DNA from: JAQAZP01 sp965531145
Lineage (GTDB): Bacteria; Acidobacteriota; JAQAZP01
Direction: 5' to 3'
Assembly (NCBI GenBank): GCA_965531145.1
Contig: CBESOE010000023.1
Coordinates: 1-44,331, forward strand
Length of the DNA stretch: 44,331 bases
This document shows positions 9,252 to 17,660 of the stretch, one piece after another. The notes below the pieces were generated by a model. It was not told the DNA's origin. It did not search any database and worked only from the letters and a program-made list of their open reading frames with translations. The translations under genes were made by a program, and so were the position numbers. Each line of letters starts with the position of its first letter. Position 1 is the first letter of the stretch.

Positions 9252-11033
9252 ATGAAGCGCTCTCTTCTCATCGGTACTGGTCTCTTTCTCGCGGCACTGG
9301 TCTGCTGTCTGCCGTGTGCCCACGCGGCGTGGTCCACGGATCCGGCGGTCAACCTGGACGTGGCCGACCGTACGGGCGACCAGGCCCAGCCGAAGATCGC
9401 ACCCACGGCCGATGGCGGCTGTTACATCAGCTGGTTCGACAATGCCGCCGGCGGCTACGACGTCTACCTGCAGCGCCTGGATGCGGCCGGTGACGAGCAG
9501 TGGGCCCACAACGGCGTATTGATCGCCGACCGCTCCTTCAGCTCCACCGAAGACTACGGCCTCGACGTGGACAGCTCCGGCAACGCCGTGCTGGCCTTTC
9601 GCGACGACCGTTTCGGGAGCACCAGGATCACCGCGGCCATGGTGGACCCCGCCGGTGCTCTGGTCTGGGGGGCCAACGGGATTCAGTTGACCAGTGGCGC
9701 TGCCGTTTATTCCCCGCGGATCGCCGGGACGTCGGACGGTTACCTGGTGGTGGGGTGGACCGAAGATGCGGTGACCAAGCTGCAGAAACTGGATGCAGCC
9801 GGAGCGGCGCAGTGGGGCACCGACGTGGTGCTGGCCGACACCGGCAGCGCCAACTTCAGCATCTCCGACATCCACGGTTCCGATGCGGGCAACGTGATCG
9901 TTTCCTGGGTCAAGTGGGGGCCGCAGTTCTATGATCCCAAGCACCTCTGGGCCCAGAAGATCTCTCCGGTCGGCGCCACCATGTGGAACACACCCGGCCC
10001 GCACGTGATCGTCTTCGACGGTGACTCATTGCAGTTCGGAAACTACCCGACGTTCATCACCGACGGCAGCGGCGGCGCGGTCTTCTCCTGGTACGGCACC
10101 GGCGTTCTGCAGTGCTACGCTCAGCGGATCCTCACCGACGGTAGCGAGCAGTTCACGCACAATGGGGTATCCGTTTCCACCAATGCCACGCGGCTGCGTG
10201 TCTCTCCCCGGGCCTCCTTTGACCCGGACACCGGCATGATCTACGTCTTCTGGACGGAGACCAATTCGTCCCAGTCCCAGCACGGCGTGTACGGCCAGAA
10301 GCTGTCCAGTCTGGGGTTACGGCTCTGGACCACCTCGGGCAAGGAACTGGTTCCCGTGGGCGTCCCCACCCGGACCTTTGTCAACACCCTTCGGGATGGT
10401 GACGGCGCCATGGCCTTCTACATCGAATCACCCAGCTACGGCAACGACGTGATCAAGGCCACCCGAGTGGACGGCAATGGAGATTTCAGCTGGACCGGGG
10501 ACATTGTCACGGCCGGCAGCCTGCCCAGCGGCAAGGGCCGTCTCAACGCCGCCATGAGCAGCGAGGGCTATGCCATCCTGGCCTGGTCGGACGACCGGCC
10601 CGGCCACCTCGATATCATCGGCCAGAACGTCAATGCCGACGGGACACTGGGCTACACCGCCACCTCCACGGTGTCGGCGGATCTCACCTGTCTGCCGGGA
10701 TCGGGCACGGTGCCGTTCACCACGGCCTTCTCCGTGACCATCAACAGCGAGTACAGCGGCCAGATCAGGCGGATGGCGGGGCGGATCGACGTGGTCCTGG
10801 CCAACGGTTCGACTGTGGGCAACTGGCGGACGGGCTATACCAACATCGCCGACGGCGGCAGTTTTGTCACCGGCTGGAACACCACCATCCCGGCCTTCGG
10901 CACGGTGATCGGCACCAACACCTTCACCCTGGCGGTGGAGGACGTGACGCCGTCACCGTTCAACCAGCCGCCCTATCCGCCGGCCGGGGACACCACCTCC
11001 AACGACTGCACCGTGGAGGGAATCGCCCCCTGA
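9252..11033 (+). CDS. Secreted repeat protein with probable beta-propeller and C-terminal domain
   Basis: This 593-residue protein has a Sec signal peptide (MKRSLLIGTGLFLAALVCCLPCAHA). It then shows about eight repeats of roughly 45-50 residues, each with the pattern G-hydrophobic-W/F-D...Y-QRLDAAG-x-W (for example YDVYLQRLDAAGDEQW and LQKLDAAGAAQW), as in beta-propeller blades. The last ~115 residues (from TSTVSADLTCLPGSGTVPFT) form a separate beta-rich domain ending in CTVEGIAP, without a PEP-CTERM, GlyGly-CTERM or Por tail. I start at 9252 because GGAGG lies 8 nt upstream; the ATG at 9246 is too close to it. The cellular role is unknown; export to the periplasm or outside is inferred. It is preceded by 143 nt without notable features. 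Confidence 0.75.
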   Translation: MKRSLLIGTGLFLAALVCCLPCAHAAWSTDPAVNLDVADRTGDQAQPKIAPTADGGCYISWFDNAAGGYDVYLQRLDAAGDEQWAHNGVLIADRSFSSTEDYGLDVDSSGNAVLAFRDDRFGSTRITAAMVDPAGALVWGANGIQLTSGAAVYSPRIAGTSDGYLVVGWTEDAVTKLQKLDAAGAAQWGTDVVLADTGSANFSISDIHGSDAGNVIVSWVKWGPQFYDPKHLWAQKISPVGATMWNTPGPHVIVFDGDSLQFGNYPTFITDGSGGAVFSWYGTGVLQCYAQRILTDGSEQFTHNGVSVSTNATRLRVSPRASFDPDTGMIYVFWTETNSSQSQHGVYGQKLSSLGLRLWTTSGKELVPVGVPTRTFVNTLRDGDGAMAFYIESPSYGNDVIKATRVDGNGDFSWTGDIVTAGSLPSGKGRLNAAMSSEGYAILAWSDDRPGHLDIIGQNVNADGTLGYTATSTVSADLTCLPGSGTVPFTTAFSVTINSEYSGQIRRMAGRIDVVLANGSTVGNWRTGYTNIADGGSFVTGWNTTIPAFGTVIGTNTFTLAVEDVTPSPFNQPPYPPAGDTTSNDCTVEGIAP

Positions 11034-11054
11034 CCGCTATGGTATTCTAGGCCG

Positions 11055-12425
11055 ATGAGTGAGCGACCCTCCAGAGGAAAGCGAGCCCGGCCTCGTCTGG
11101 CGAGCCCCCCCTTCGAGTTCCCGGCCGAAGTTCGGCGGATTGCGAAGAAATTGAAGGGCGGGGGCTTCCAGGCCCACGTGGCCGGCGGGGCGGTGCGCGA
11201 CCTGCTCCTCGGGCGGCCGGCGGCCGACTGGGACGTGGCCACCGACGCCCGTCCGGAAGAGGTGCAGCGGCTGTTCGGGCGGGTGGTGCCCACCGGGATC
11301 AGGCACGGCACGGTGACCCTGGTCCGCGGCGGTGAAAACTACGAGGTGACCACCTACCGCACCGGGCGCCAGGGCCGCTACTCCCGGTCACTGGAAAAAG
11401 ACCTGGCCTATCGCGACTTCACCTTCAATGCCATGGCCTGTGACCCGCTGGAGAACCGGCTGGTGGATCCCTTCGGGGGCTCCGCCGACCTGCGCCGCGG
11501 CGTGGTGCGGGCGGTGGGTTCGGCCGATGGCCGCTTTGCCGAAGACCCGCTGCGAATCTTTCGGGCGGTGCGCTTTGCCGCGGTGTTCCGCTTTCGCCTG
11601 GAAGCGGAAACGGCGGCGAGCATCCCCGGCCACCTGGAGGCCTTCCGCAAGGTGGCCCCGGAGCGGGTCCGCGAGGAACTGTTCCGGCTCCTCCTCGCTC
11701 CCCGGCCCTCCGAAGGCCTGGATCTCATGCGGCGCACCGGGCTGATGGCCGAGGTGATCCCCGAACTGCTGGAGGGTTGGCGCCGACGGCAGAACCATTA
11801 CCATAAATACACCATTTACCGGCATATTATGGTCTGTGTGGACGCCTCGCCCCCCGAACTGGACCTGCGGCTGGCCGCCCTGCTGCACGACGTGGCCAAG
11901 CCGCGGGTGCGGCAGAAGATTGATGGCATTTTCCGTTTCCACAACCACGAGCAGGCCAGTGCGCGGCTGGCCAGGAAGATCCTCCACCGGCTGCGCTGCA
12001 GCCGGGCCAGGGTTGAGCGGGTGACCCACCTGATCAAACAGCACATGTTCCACTACCAGTCGGGGTGGAAGAATGCCGCGGTGCGGCGGCTGGTCCGCCG
12101 GGTGGGCCTGGAGCATCTGGATGACCTGTTCGCCCTGAGACGCGCAGATGTGGCGGCCCACGGCGTGCCCAGCGACGACCTGGAACTGCTGGAGGAACTT
12201 TCGGGTCGGATCGCACGGCTGGTGAGCGAGAAGCCGCCGCTGGGGGTGGGCGACCTGCAGGTGAGCGGCCGGGACGTCATGCAGGTCACCGGCCTCCACC
12301 AGGGGGCCGAGGTGGGCCGCCTGCTGGAGAGGCTGCTGCAGGAGGCCCTGGAGGACCCACGGACCAATCAGCGGGACCGGCAATTGGCGCGGCTGAGGCA
12401 GTGGCAGGGGGGAAGCGGGGAATGA
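11055..12425 (+). CDS. CCA tRNA nucleotidyltransferase / poly(A) polymerase family protein with HD domain
   Basis: This 456-residue class II nucleotidyltransferase shows AGGAVRDLLLGR (residues 43-54), the metal-binding DWD pair D58/D60, RHGTVTLV, the YRDFTFNAMA segment, and the EDPLRIFRAVRFA nucleotide-recognition region followed by ERVREE (ERxxxE). An HD domain follows (ALLHDVAKPR, then HNHEQASARLARKIL) and a C-terminal helical tail. The combination is typical of enzymes that add CCA to tRNA 3' ends; PcnB-type poly(A) polymerases are close relatives. The HD domain and the good fit to the CCA pattern make me favour tRNA maturation. The stop codon overlaps the next start (ATGA), so the two genes are translationally coupled. 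Confidence 0.88.
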   Translation: MSERPSRGKRARPRLASPPFEFPAEVRRIAKKLKGGGFQAHVAGGAVRDLLLGRPAADWDVATDARPEEVQRLFGRVVPTGIRHGTVTLVRGGENYEVTTYRTGRQGRYSRSLEKDLAYRDFTFNAMACDPLENRLVDPFGGSADLRRGVVRAVGSADGRFAEDPLRIFRAVRFAAVFRFRLEAETAASIPGHLEAFRKVAPERVREELFRLLLAPRPSEGLDLMRRTGLMAEVIPELLEGWRRRQNHYHKYTIYRHIMVCVDASPPELDLRLAALLHDVAKPRVRQKIDGIFRFHNHEQASARLARKILHRLRCSRARVERVTHLIKQHMFHYQSGWKNAAVRRLVRRVGLEHLDDLFALRRADVAAHGVPSDDLELLEELSGRIARLVSEKPPLGVGDLQVSGRDVMQVTGLHQGAEVGRLLERLLQEALEDPRTNQRDRQLARLRQWQGGSGE

Positions 12426-13300
12426 GCAGACGCAGATCACGGCGGCGCTGGGGCTGCCTGATGGCCGTGGTTGCTGTGGTGGCCGGTCTGTGTGGTCTCT
12501 CGGCGTTGATGGGGAGCGAAGCGATGTGGAAAAAGATTGGCGACCTGGTGGACCGGACGTTCCTCTTCTACCCCCATGCGGAGTGGGTGGCCACCCCGGA
12601 GGATGGCGGTGTCCCCTTCGAGGACCTGATGCTCACCGGCGAGGACGGCAGCACCGTCTCGGCCTGGTATGTTCCGGCCCGCGACCCGGCAGCTCCGGTG
12701 CTTCTTTTCTGCCACGGCAACGCGGGAAACATCTCCCACCGGGTGCACAACCTGGTGCTGCTCAACCGCATCGGCATATCGGTGCTGATCTTCGACTACC
12801 CGGGATTCGGCCGCAGCAGCGGCCGGCCGCTGGAAGCCGGCGTCTACCGCTCGGCCCATACAGCCTGCCGCTACCTGAAGGAGGAACGGGGTATTCCGGA
12901 CGAGAAGATCGTGCTCTTCGGCCGGTCGCTGGGTGCCGCGGCGGCGGTGGAACTGGCCGCCGCGGGGCAGGGGCGGGCGCTGATCATCGAGTGCGCCTTC
13001 ACCGATCTCCACGAGATGGGCCGCCACCTCTACCCGGTGCTGCCCCTGCCACGCCGATTGAAGCGGAAATATCCCACGGCCGAGCGGCTGGCCGGGGTGC
13101 GGATGCCGGTGCTGATCATCCACGGCGAGGACGACCGGCTGGTGCCGGTGAGCATGGCTCGCCGGCTGCACCAGCTGGCCCGGCGGCCCAAGGACCTCTA
13201 CCTCATTCCCGGTGCCGGACACGATGACACGATGTTCGTGGGCGGCGGGGAATACGGCAACCGGATCAGGAGTTTTGTCTCCACCTGGGTCCGCCCCTGA
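12422..13300 (+). CDS. Membrane-anchored alpha/beta hydrolase
   Basis: The 292-residue protein resembles the BEM46/ABHD13-type hydrolases. It has a basic N-terminus (MSRRRSRRRW), one transmembrane anchor (about residues 12-30), the oxyanion segment LLFCHGNAGN, the nucleophile elbow GRSLG with Ser169, an Asp in HGEDDRLVP (D237 or D238) and His267 in GAGHDD. The catalytic triad is complete, so it is probably an active serine hydrolase, perhaps an esterase or thioesterase; the substrate is unknown. The ATG overlaps the upstream TGA, placing it in an operon with the CCA-type enzyme. Confidence 0.85.
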   Translation: MSRRRSRRRWGCLMAVVAVVAGLCGLSALMGSEAMWKKIGDLVDRTFLFYPHAEWVATPEDGGVPFEDLMLTGEDGSTVSAWYVPARDPAAPVLLFCHGNAGNISHRVHNLVLLNRIGISVLIFDYPGFGRSSGRPLEAGVYRSAHTACRYLKEERGIPDEKIVLFGRSLGAAAAVELAAAGQGRALIIECAFTDLHEMGRHLYPVLPLPRRLKRKYPTAERLAGVRMPVLIIHGEDDRLVPVSMARRLHQLARRPKDLYLIPGAGHDDTMFVGGGEYGNRIRSFVSTWVRP

Positions 13301-13409
13301 AACGGACGGTTCAGGAGGCGGATATTTGCCCGCAGAAATCCCTCCGAAGCCTTGGAAAAAAAAGATCTTGATGCCGGGTTTGAGGCAGTCCGGTGGTCCC
13401 TTTTCCCGG

Positions 13410-13438
13410 TTGCTTTCACCCTAAACCATCGCTATACT
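13410..13438 (+). promoter_or_regulatory. Candidate promoter for the flotillin gene
   Basis: TTGCTT (13410-13415), 17-nt spacer, TATACT (13433-13438). The predicted leader is about 120 nt and includes a small GC hairpin (GGCCGGCTACCGGCC). The 263-nt gap before the flotillin otherwise contains no gene that I can support. Confidence 0.5.
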
Positions 13439-13563
13439 TACCGCTTATGCTGGCAGGCGTGACCCTGCGGACGACCCGTCCGCCGGGCCGGCTACCGGCC
13501 CCGGGAAAGGCTTCGATACACTTTTACATATTGTTTTTCGGTTCGATTCTGGGAGACCAAAAC

Positions 13564-14949
13564 ATGGTGGGAATTATCATTGGCGTCGTTGCGGCGGTGG
13601 CGGTCATCGCTCTGATCATCTGGATGGTGGCCCGACAATACACCAAGGTGGGCCCGAACCAGGTTCTCGTCATCTCCGGCGGCCGGGCGCGGACCATCAC
13701 CCTGGCGGACGGGACCACGAAAAAGATCGGCTACCGCGTGGCCATCGGCGGCGGCACCTTTGTCAAGCCGCTGGTTGAGCAGGCGGAGGTCCTGCCCCTG
13801 GACATCTTCTCCGCCGACTTCGAGATCTCCGACGTGATTTCGGTCAACGGTATCAACTCCGTGGTTCGCGGCACGGCCCAGGTCAAACTCGACGGCACCG
13901 AACCCAATGTCTACCTCGCTGCCGAGCAGTTCCTGGGCAAGAGTTCCAGTGAAATTCTCGACGTGGCGCTGAAGGCCGTCGAGGGTGCCGTGCGCACCAT
14001 CATCGGCACGATGAAGCTCGAGGCGATCAACCGCAGCCGCAAGGAATTTGCCGCCACGGTGAACACCGAAATCGAACCGGTGTTTGGAGGCATGGGTCTC
14101 CGGCTGATGTCCTTCAACCTCAATGAAATTCAGGACCGGCAGGGCTACCTCGAAGCGTTGGGCAAACCCAAGATCGTCGAGGCGCGGCGGGATGCCGAGG
14201 TGGCCGAGGCCGAAGCGGCACGGGACGCGCTGATCAAGTCGGCCGAAGCCCAGAAGGAAGGGGATGTGGCCAAGCTGCTCGCCGAGGCCGAAGTGGCCGA
14301 GGCGGCCAAGGCTTTCGAGATCAAGAAATCGACCTACCAGGCCGAGATCAACGTCACCAAGGCCAAGGCCGACCACTCCTACGAACTGGAGCGCCACAAG
14401 CAGAACCAGGTGGTCAAGGACGAGGAGTTCAAGGTCAAGCTGCTGGAAAAGACCATGGGCATCGAGCTGGAGGAGAAGGAAACCCTCCGCCGGCAAAAGG
14501 AACTGGATGCCACGGTGAAACTGGCGGCCGACGCCGAGGAATACCGTCTCACCGCCGAAGCCCGGGGCCGTGCCGAAGCCATGCGCCTGGAAGGGACGGC
14601 CAATGCCGAGGTGGAGAAGCTGCGGGGCGAGGCCGAGGCCCACGCCATGCAGAAGAAAGCCGAATCCTGGAGCAACTACAACCAGGCGGCCATTGCCGAG
14701 ATGCTGATCGACAAACTGCCTGAACTGGCAAGCAGCATTTCGGAACCGCTGTCCAAGGTGGACAAGATCATCATGGTGGATGGCGGCTCCGGCGCCGGCG
14801 GCGCCTCGCGGCTCACCGGCCAGGTGGCTTCGGTGATGGCCCAGCTCCCCGAGGTGGTGGAAGGGCTCACCGGCTTTGATCTCAAGCAATTGCTCGGCAC
14901 CCTCCAGAAGCGGAAGGATGATTCCGGGTCTGAAGACGGCACCGACTGA
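13564..14949 (+). CDS. Flotillin-like SPFH-domain protein
   Basis: The 461-residue product has an N-terminal membrane segment (VGIIIGVVAAVAVIALIIWMV), an SPFH/band-7 domain (about residues 25-200, starting with VGPNQVLVISG), and a long Glu/Ala-rich coiled coil (EVAEAEAARDALIKSAEAQK and similar, about 200-390) with the EA repeats typical of flotillins. The C-terminus contains a conserved-looking YNQAAIAEMLIDKLPELA stretch. Flotillins scaffold membrane microdomains. GGGAGA 7 nt before the ATG supports the start at 13564; an earlier in-frame region (13393-13563) lies across the promoter. The aminotransferase fusion starts only 24 nt downstream, so the two are probably co-transcribed. Confidence 0.9.
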   Translation: MVGIIIGVVAAVAVIALIIWMVARQYTKVGPNQVLVISGGRARTITLADGTTKKIGYRVAIGGGTFVKPLVEQAEVLPLDIFSADFEISDVISVNGINSVVRGTAQVKLDGTEPNVYLAAEQFLGKSSSEILDVALKAVEGAVRTIIGTMKLEAINRSRKEFAATVNTEIEPVFGGMGLRLMSFNLNEIQDRQGYLEALGKPKIVEARRDAEVAEAEAARDALIKSAEAQKEGDVAKLLAEAEVAEAAKAFEIKKSTYQAEINVTKAKADHSYELERHKQNQVVKDEEFKVKLLEKTMGIELEEKETLRRQKELDATVKLAADAEEYRLTAEARGRAEAMRLEGTANAEVEKLRGEAEAHAMQKKAESWSNYNQAAIAEMLIDKLPELASSISEPLSKVDKIIMVDGGSGAGGASRLTGQVASVMAQLPEVVEGLTGFDLKQLLGTLQKRKDDSGSEDGTD

Positions 14950-14973
14950 CCTGGGCTGCCGGAGGGACCATTG

Positions 14974-17409
14974 ATGAGCATCATTGCGGACAGAATCAGC
15001 CGGATCGAGGAATCCACCACGCTGAAGATCGCGGCCCGGGCCAAGTCCATGCGCGCCGAGGGCATCGACGTGGTGGACTTCAGTGTCGGCGAGCCGGATT
15101 TCAACACCCCGGAGAACATCAAGGACGCGGCCAAACGGGCCATCGACGAGAACTTCACCGGTTACACGGCCAGCGACGGCATCCTCGAACTGCGCCAGGC
15201 CATCGTCGATCGATATCGCGCAGACCATGGCCTGGAATACAAACCGAACGAGGTGATCGTTTCCTGCGGCGCCAAGCACTCCCTGTACAATACGGCCATC
15301 GTCCTGTTCAACAAGGGCGAGGAGATGATCATCCCCGCGCCCTACTGGGTCTCCTATCCGGCCATGGCCAGCCTGGCCAAGGCCAACGGGGTGATCGTGC
15401 CCACCCGTGAGGAGAACGGTTTCCGGCTCACCCCCGACGAGCTGAGGGCGCACGTCAATGTCAACACCAAGGCATTGATGCTCAACAACCCCTCCAACCC
15501 CACCGGGTCGGCTTACAGCCGGCAGGAACTGGAAGCCATCGCCGAGGTGGTGCTGGAGGAGGGGCTCTACGTCATCGCCGACGAGATCTACGACAAGATC
15601 GTCTACGACGGTTTCCGCTTCACGCCCTTTGCCTCGCTGAGCGAGGAGATCCGGCAGCGGACGGTGACCATCAACGGTGTTTCCAAGGCCTACTCCATGA
15701 CCGGGTGGCGGATCGGCTATGCTCTTGCGCCGCGGGAGATCGTCGCCGCCATGAGCAAGGTGCAGAGCCACTCCACCTCCAATGCCACATCGGTGGCGCA
15801 GAAGGCCGGACTGGAAGCCATCGCCGGCTCGCAGGCGGAGGTGGGCAAAATGGTGGCCCAGTTCCAGCAGCGGCGGAATTTCCTGCTGGAGCGGCTCACG
15901 GCCATCCCCAATATCTCCTGCCACAAGCCGGAGGGTGCCTTCTACCTCTTCCCCAATGTGCGGTCCTATTTCGGCACCGAATACGGGGGGATGGTGATCC
16001 GCAACGCGTACGGCATGGCCCACTACCTGCTCAAGAAGGCAAACGTGGCCGTGATACCCGGCGAAGCCTTCGGCAGTCCGGACAACATCCGGCTCTCCTA
16101 TGCCAGTTCCATGGAGAACCTGGAAAAGGGGATCGACCGCATTGCCGAGGCCCTCTCCCAGCTCAAGCCCACCCTGGCTTCGCGGAAAGTAAAGCTGGAC
16201 AACAGCTTTACCACGGTGACCAGGAGAGTCCCTTCCCGGACGGACGTGGCCGACTCGATGCGGGACGGGATGGTGGCCGAGGCCGAAGAGCACCTGCCGC
16301 ACCACAACTACTTCGAGTGGAACGCCAACATCGGCGGTGTGATCCTCCAGCTGCGCACCAATGTCCGTCACCTTTACGACTTCTGGATGGAAAACTGGTA
16401 TCCGGCGCTGATCGAGTCCGATCTCGAGCCCCACGGGGTGATCTATGCCGTGGACGGTGTTCCGGGCCGGGAGCCCAGCGCCTACTACCATCCCGAATCC
16501 CGCACCGGCCTGATTTTCAACAGCTGCTACTACGGCCAGTGCAAGAGTATGGCCCTGGGCATGGTGGCCGACATCAGCGAGCGTCTGCTGGACGTGCACG
16601 GGATCTACGGTTCCTGCGTCGATATCGGCGGCCAGGGCACGCTGCTGCTCGGGGCAAAGGGGGCAAACCGGCGGCGCCATTTCTACCGCCTGCTGGAGCA
16701 GGACGATGTGCGCTTCGTCACCGAGGACTGGCTCAACGTGCGCTACCGTGGCGGCAAGGCCCAGGCGGACAACGTGGAACGCAAGGTCTATCTCAAGACC
16801 AGGCTGGCTCTGGACTATCCCAATTTCGCCCGGCTCTTTGAAGGCAGCCGCTGTGAGAACGTGGTGATGAAACGCGCCTGGTGCGAAGACCACAAGTGCC
16901 AGTTGGGCGAGTGTGCCCTGGACCATGGCGAGCCGTTCTGTTTCCACGGTTCGACCTATTCCCGGGTCATGGTGGACCCGGTCTGGTTCGGGGGCCCGGA
17001 CAAATATGTGCGCCGGACAGCGCTGGAACGGGTGGTGCTGCTCACCGATGACCGCACCTCGCCGCCGGTGAGCGGGATCGACGCCGACGAAGTGCTGGCC
17101 AGGATGGCCTCCTCCGGCGGAGAGCCGGGCATCCTGTCTTCTTCCTCGCCACTGGATACCAGCAACTATTTCACCAGCCATCCCGTGGTTCACGTAAATG
17201 TACCGGCGCCTGCCCCGAGCCCCACGGGCGGCGGAGGTTCACCGTTCTTCAACCCGCACCTGCTGGTTTCCCGGCCGGAACGGCTGGATACCCAGGAGCG
17301 CTACTTCCGCTACCTGCTGCGTCTGGTGCCCTGTTTCCTGGTCAACAGTTCAGCCGGGCCGGAGGAAACGGTGCAGGCCAGAATTCGTGACCTGGTCCGC
17401 GGCAGCTAG
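14974..17409 (+). CDS. Fusion of class I aspartate-type aminotransferase and PEPCK/HprK-like domain with degenerate P-loop
   Basis: Residues 1 to about 397 are a full aspartate aminotransferase-like enzyme: DFSVGEPDFNTP, NNPSNPTG, YVIADEIYDKI, and PLP lysine K238 in GVSKAYSMTGWRIGYA. After a short linker, about residues 430-811 resemble the HPr kinase/PEPCK-type ATPase fold: an N-terminal LRTNVRHLYDFW segment, a strand-loop GTLLLGAKGANRRR where the P-loop should be, RFVTEDWLNV at the kinase-2 position, and a family-like C-terminal RLVPCFLV strand. The P-loop at 560-568 reads GAKGANRRR instead of GxSGxGKS/T, so ATP binding is probably lost. An insert contains Cys627, 637, 642, 647 and 656 and may bind metal. 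GGAGGG precedes the ATG at 14974. A strong terminator follows. Function beyond transamination is unknown. Confidence 0.85.
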   Translation: MSIIADRISRIEESTTLKIAARAKSMRAEGIDVVDFSVGEPDFNTPENIKDAAKRAIDENFTGYTASDGILELRQAIVDRYRADHGLEYKPNEVIVSCGAKHSLYNTAIVLFNKGEEMIIPAPYWVSYPAMASLAKANGVIVPTREENGFRLTPDELRAHVNVNTKALMLNNPSNPTGSAYSRQELEAIAEVVLEEGLYVIADEIYDKIVYDGFRFTPFASLSEEIRQRTVTINGVSKAYSMTGWRIGYALAPREIVAAMSKVQSHSTSNATSVAQKAGLEAIAGSQAEVGKMVAQFQQRRNFLLERLTAIPNISCHKPEGAFYLFPNVRSYFGTEYGGMVIRNAYGMAHYLLKKANVAVIPGEAFGSPDNIRLSYASSMENLEKGIDRIAEALSQLKPTLASRKVKLDNSFTTVTRRVPSRTDVADSMRDGMVAEAEEHLPHHNYFEWNANIGGVILQLRTNVRHLYDFWMENWYPALIESDLEPHGVIYAVDGVPGREPSAYYHPESRTGLIFNSCYYGQCKSMALGMVADISERLLDVHGIYGSCVDIGGQGTLLLGAKGANRRRHFYRLLEQDDVRFVTEDWLNVRYRGGKAQADNVERKVYLKTRLALDYPNFARLFEGSRCENVVMKRAWCEDHKCQLGECALDHGEPFCFHGSTYSRVMVDPVWFGGPDKYVRRTALERVVLLTDDRTSPPVSGIDADEVLARMASSGGEPGILSSSSPLDTSNYFTSHPVVHVNVPAPAPSPTGGGGSPFFNPHLLVSRPERLDTQERYFRYLLRLVPCFLVNSSAGPEETVQARIRDLVRGS

Positions 17410-17444
17410 CCGGCGGCCCCCTGTCAGTTCACACGGACCATCGA

Positions 17445-17480
17445 GCCCCCGGCCGGAATTTCCCGGCCGGGGGCTTTTCT
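17445..17480 (+). terminator. Rho-independent terminator after the aminotransferase fusion
   Basis: GCCCCCGGCCGG (17445-17456), loop AATTTC, CCGGCCGGGGGC (17463-17474), then TTTTCT: a perfect 12-bp stem with a T-run. It separates the flotillin/aminotransferase unit from the sensor kinase. Confidence 0.88.
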
Positions 17481-17660
17481 GTTCAGAGCTTCTCCGTGCC
17501 ACCCCGATGGAGATTGCGTAAAGTATCTTTCCAGGAAAACCGAAAGGAATGACAGGTATGTAATCAGTCGATACCCCGGGTTTGGTTGGCCGGGGTGGAT
17601 ATTGGTTTTCCTTGGGTGGGGGTGCCGGTGATTCCTGCCTGAAGACCCGGGGACGTCTCT

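Noticed and set aside
13492..17193. 1233-codon minus-strand open frame opposite flotillin and the aminotransferase fusion
   Set aside because: It is the complementary reading of two well-supported genes in high-GC DNA; low-complexity composition with no recognisable motif.
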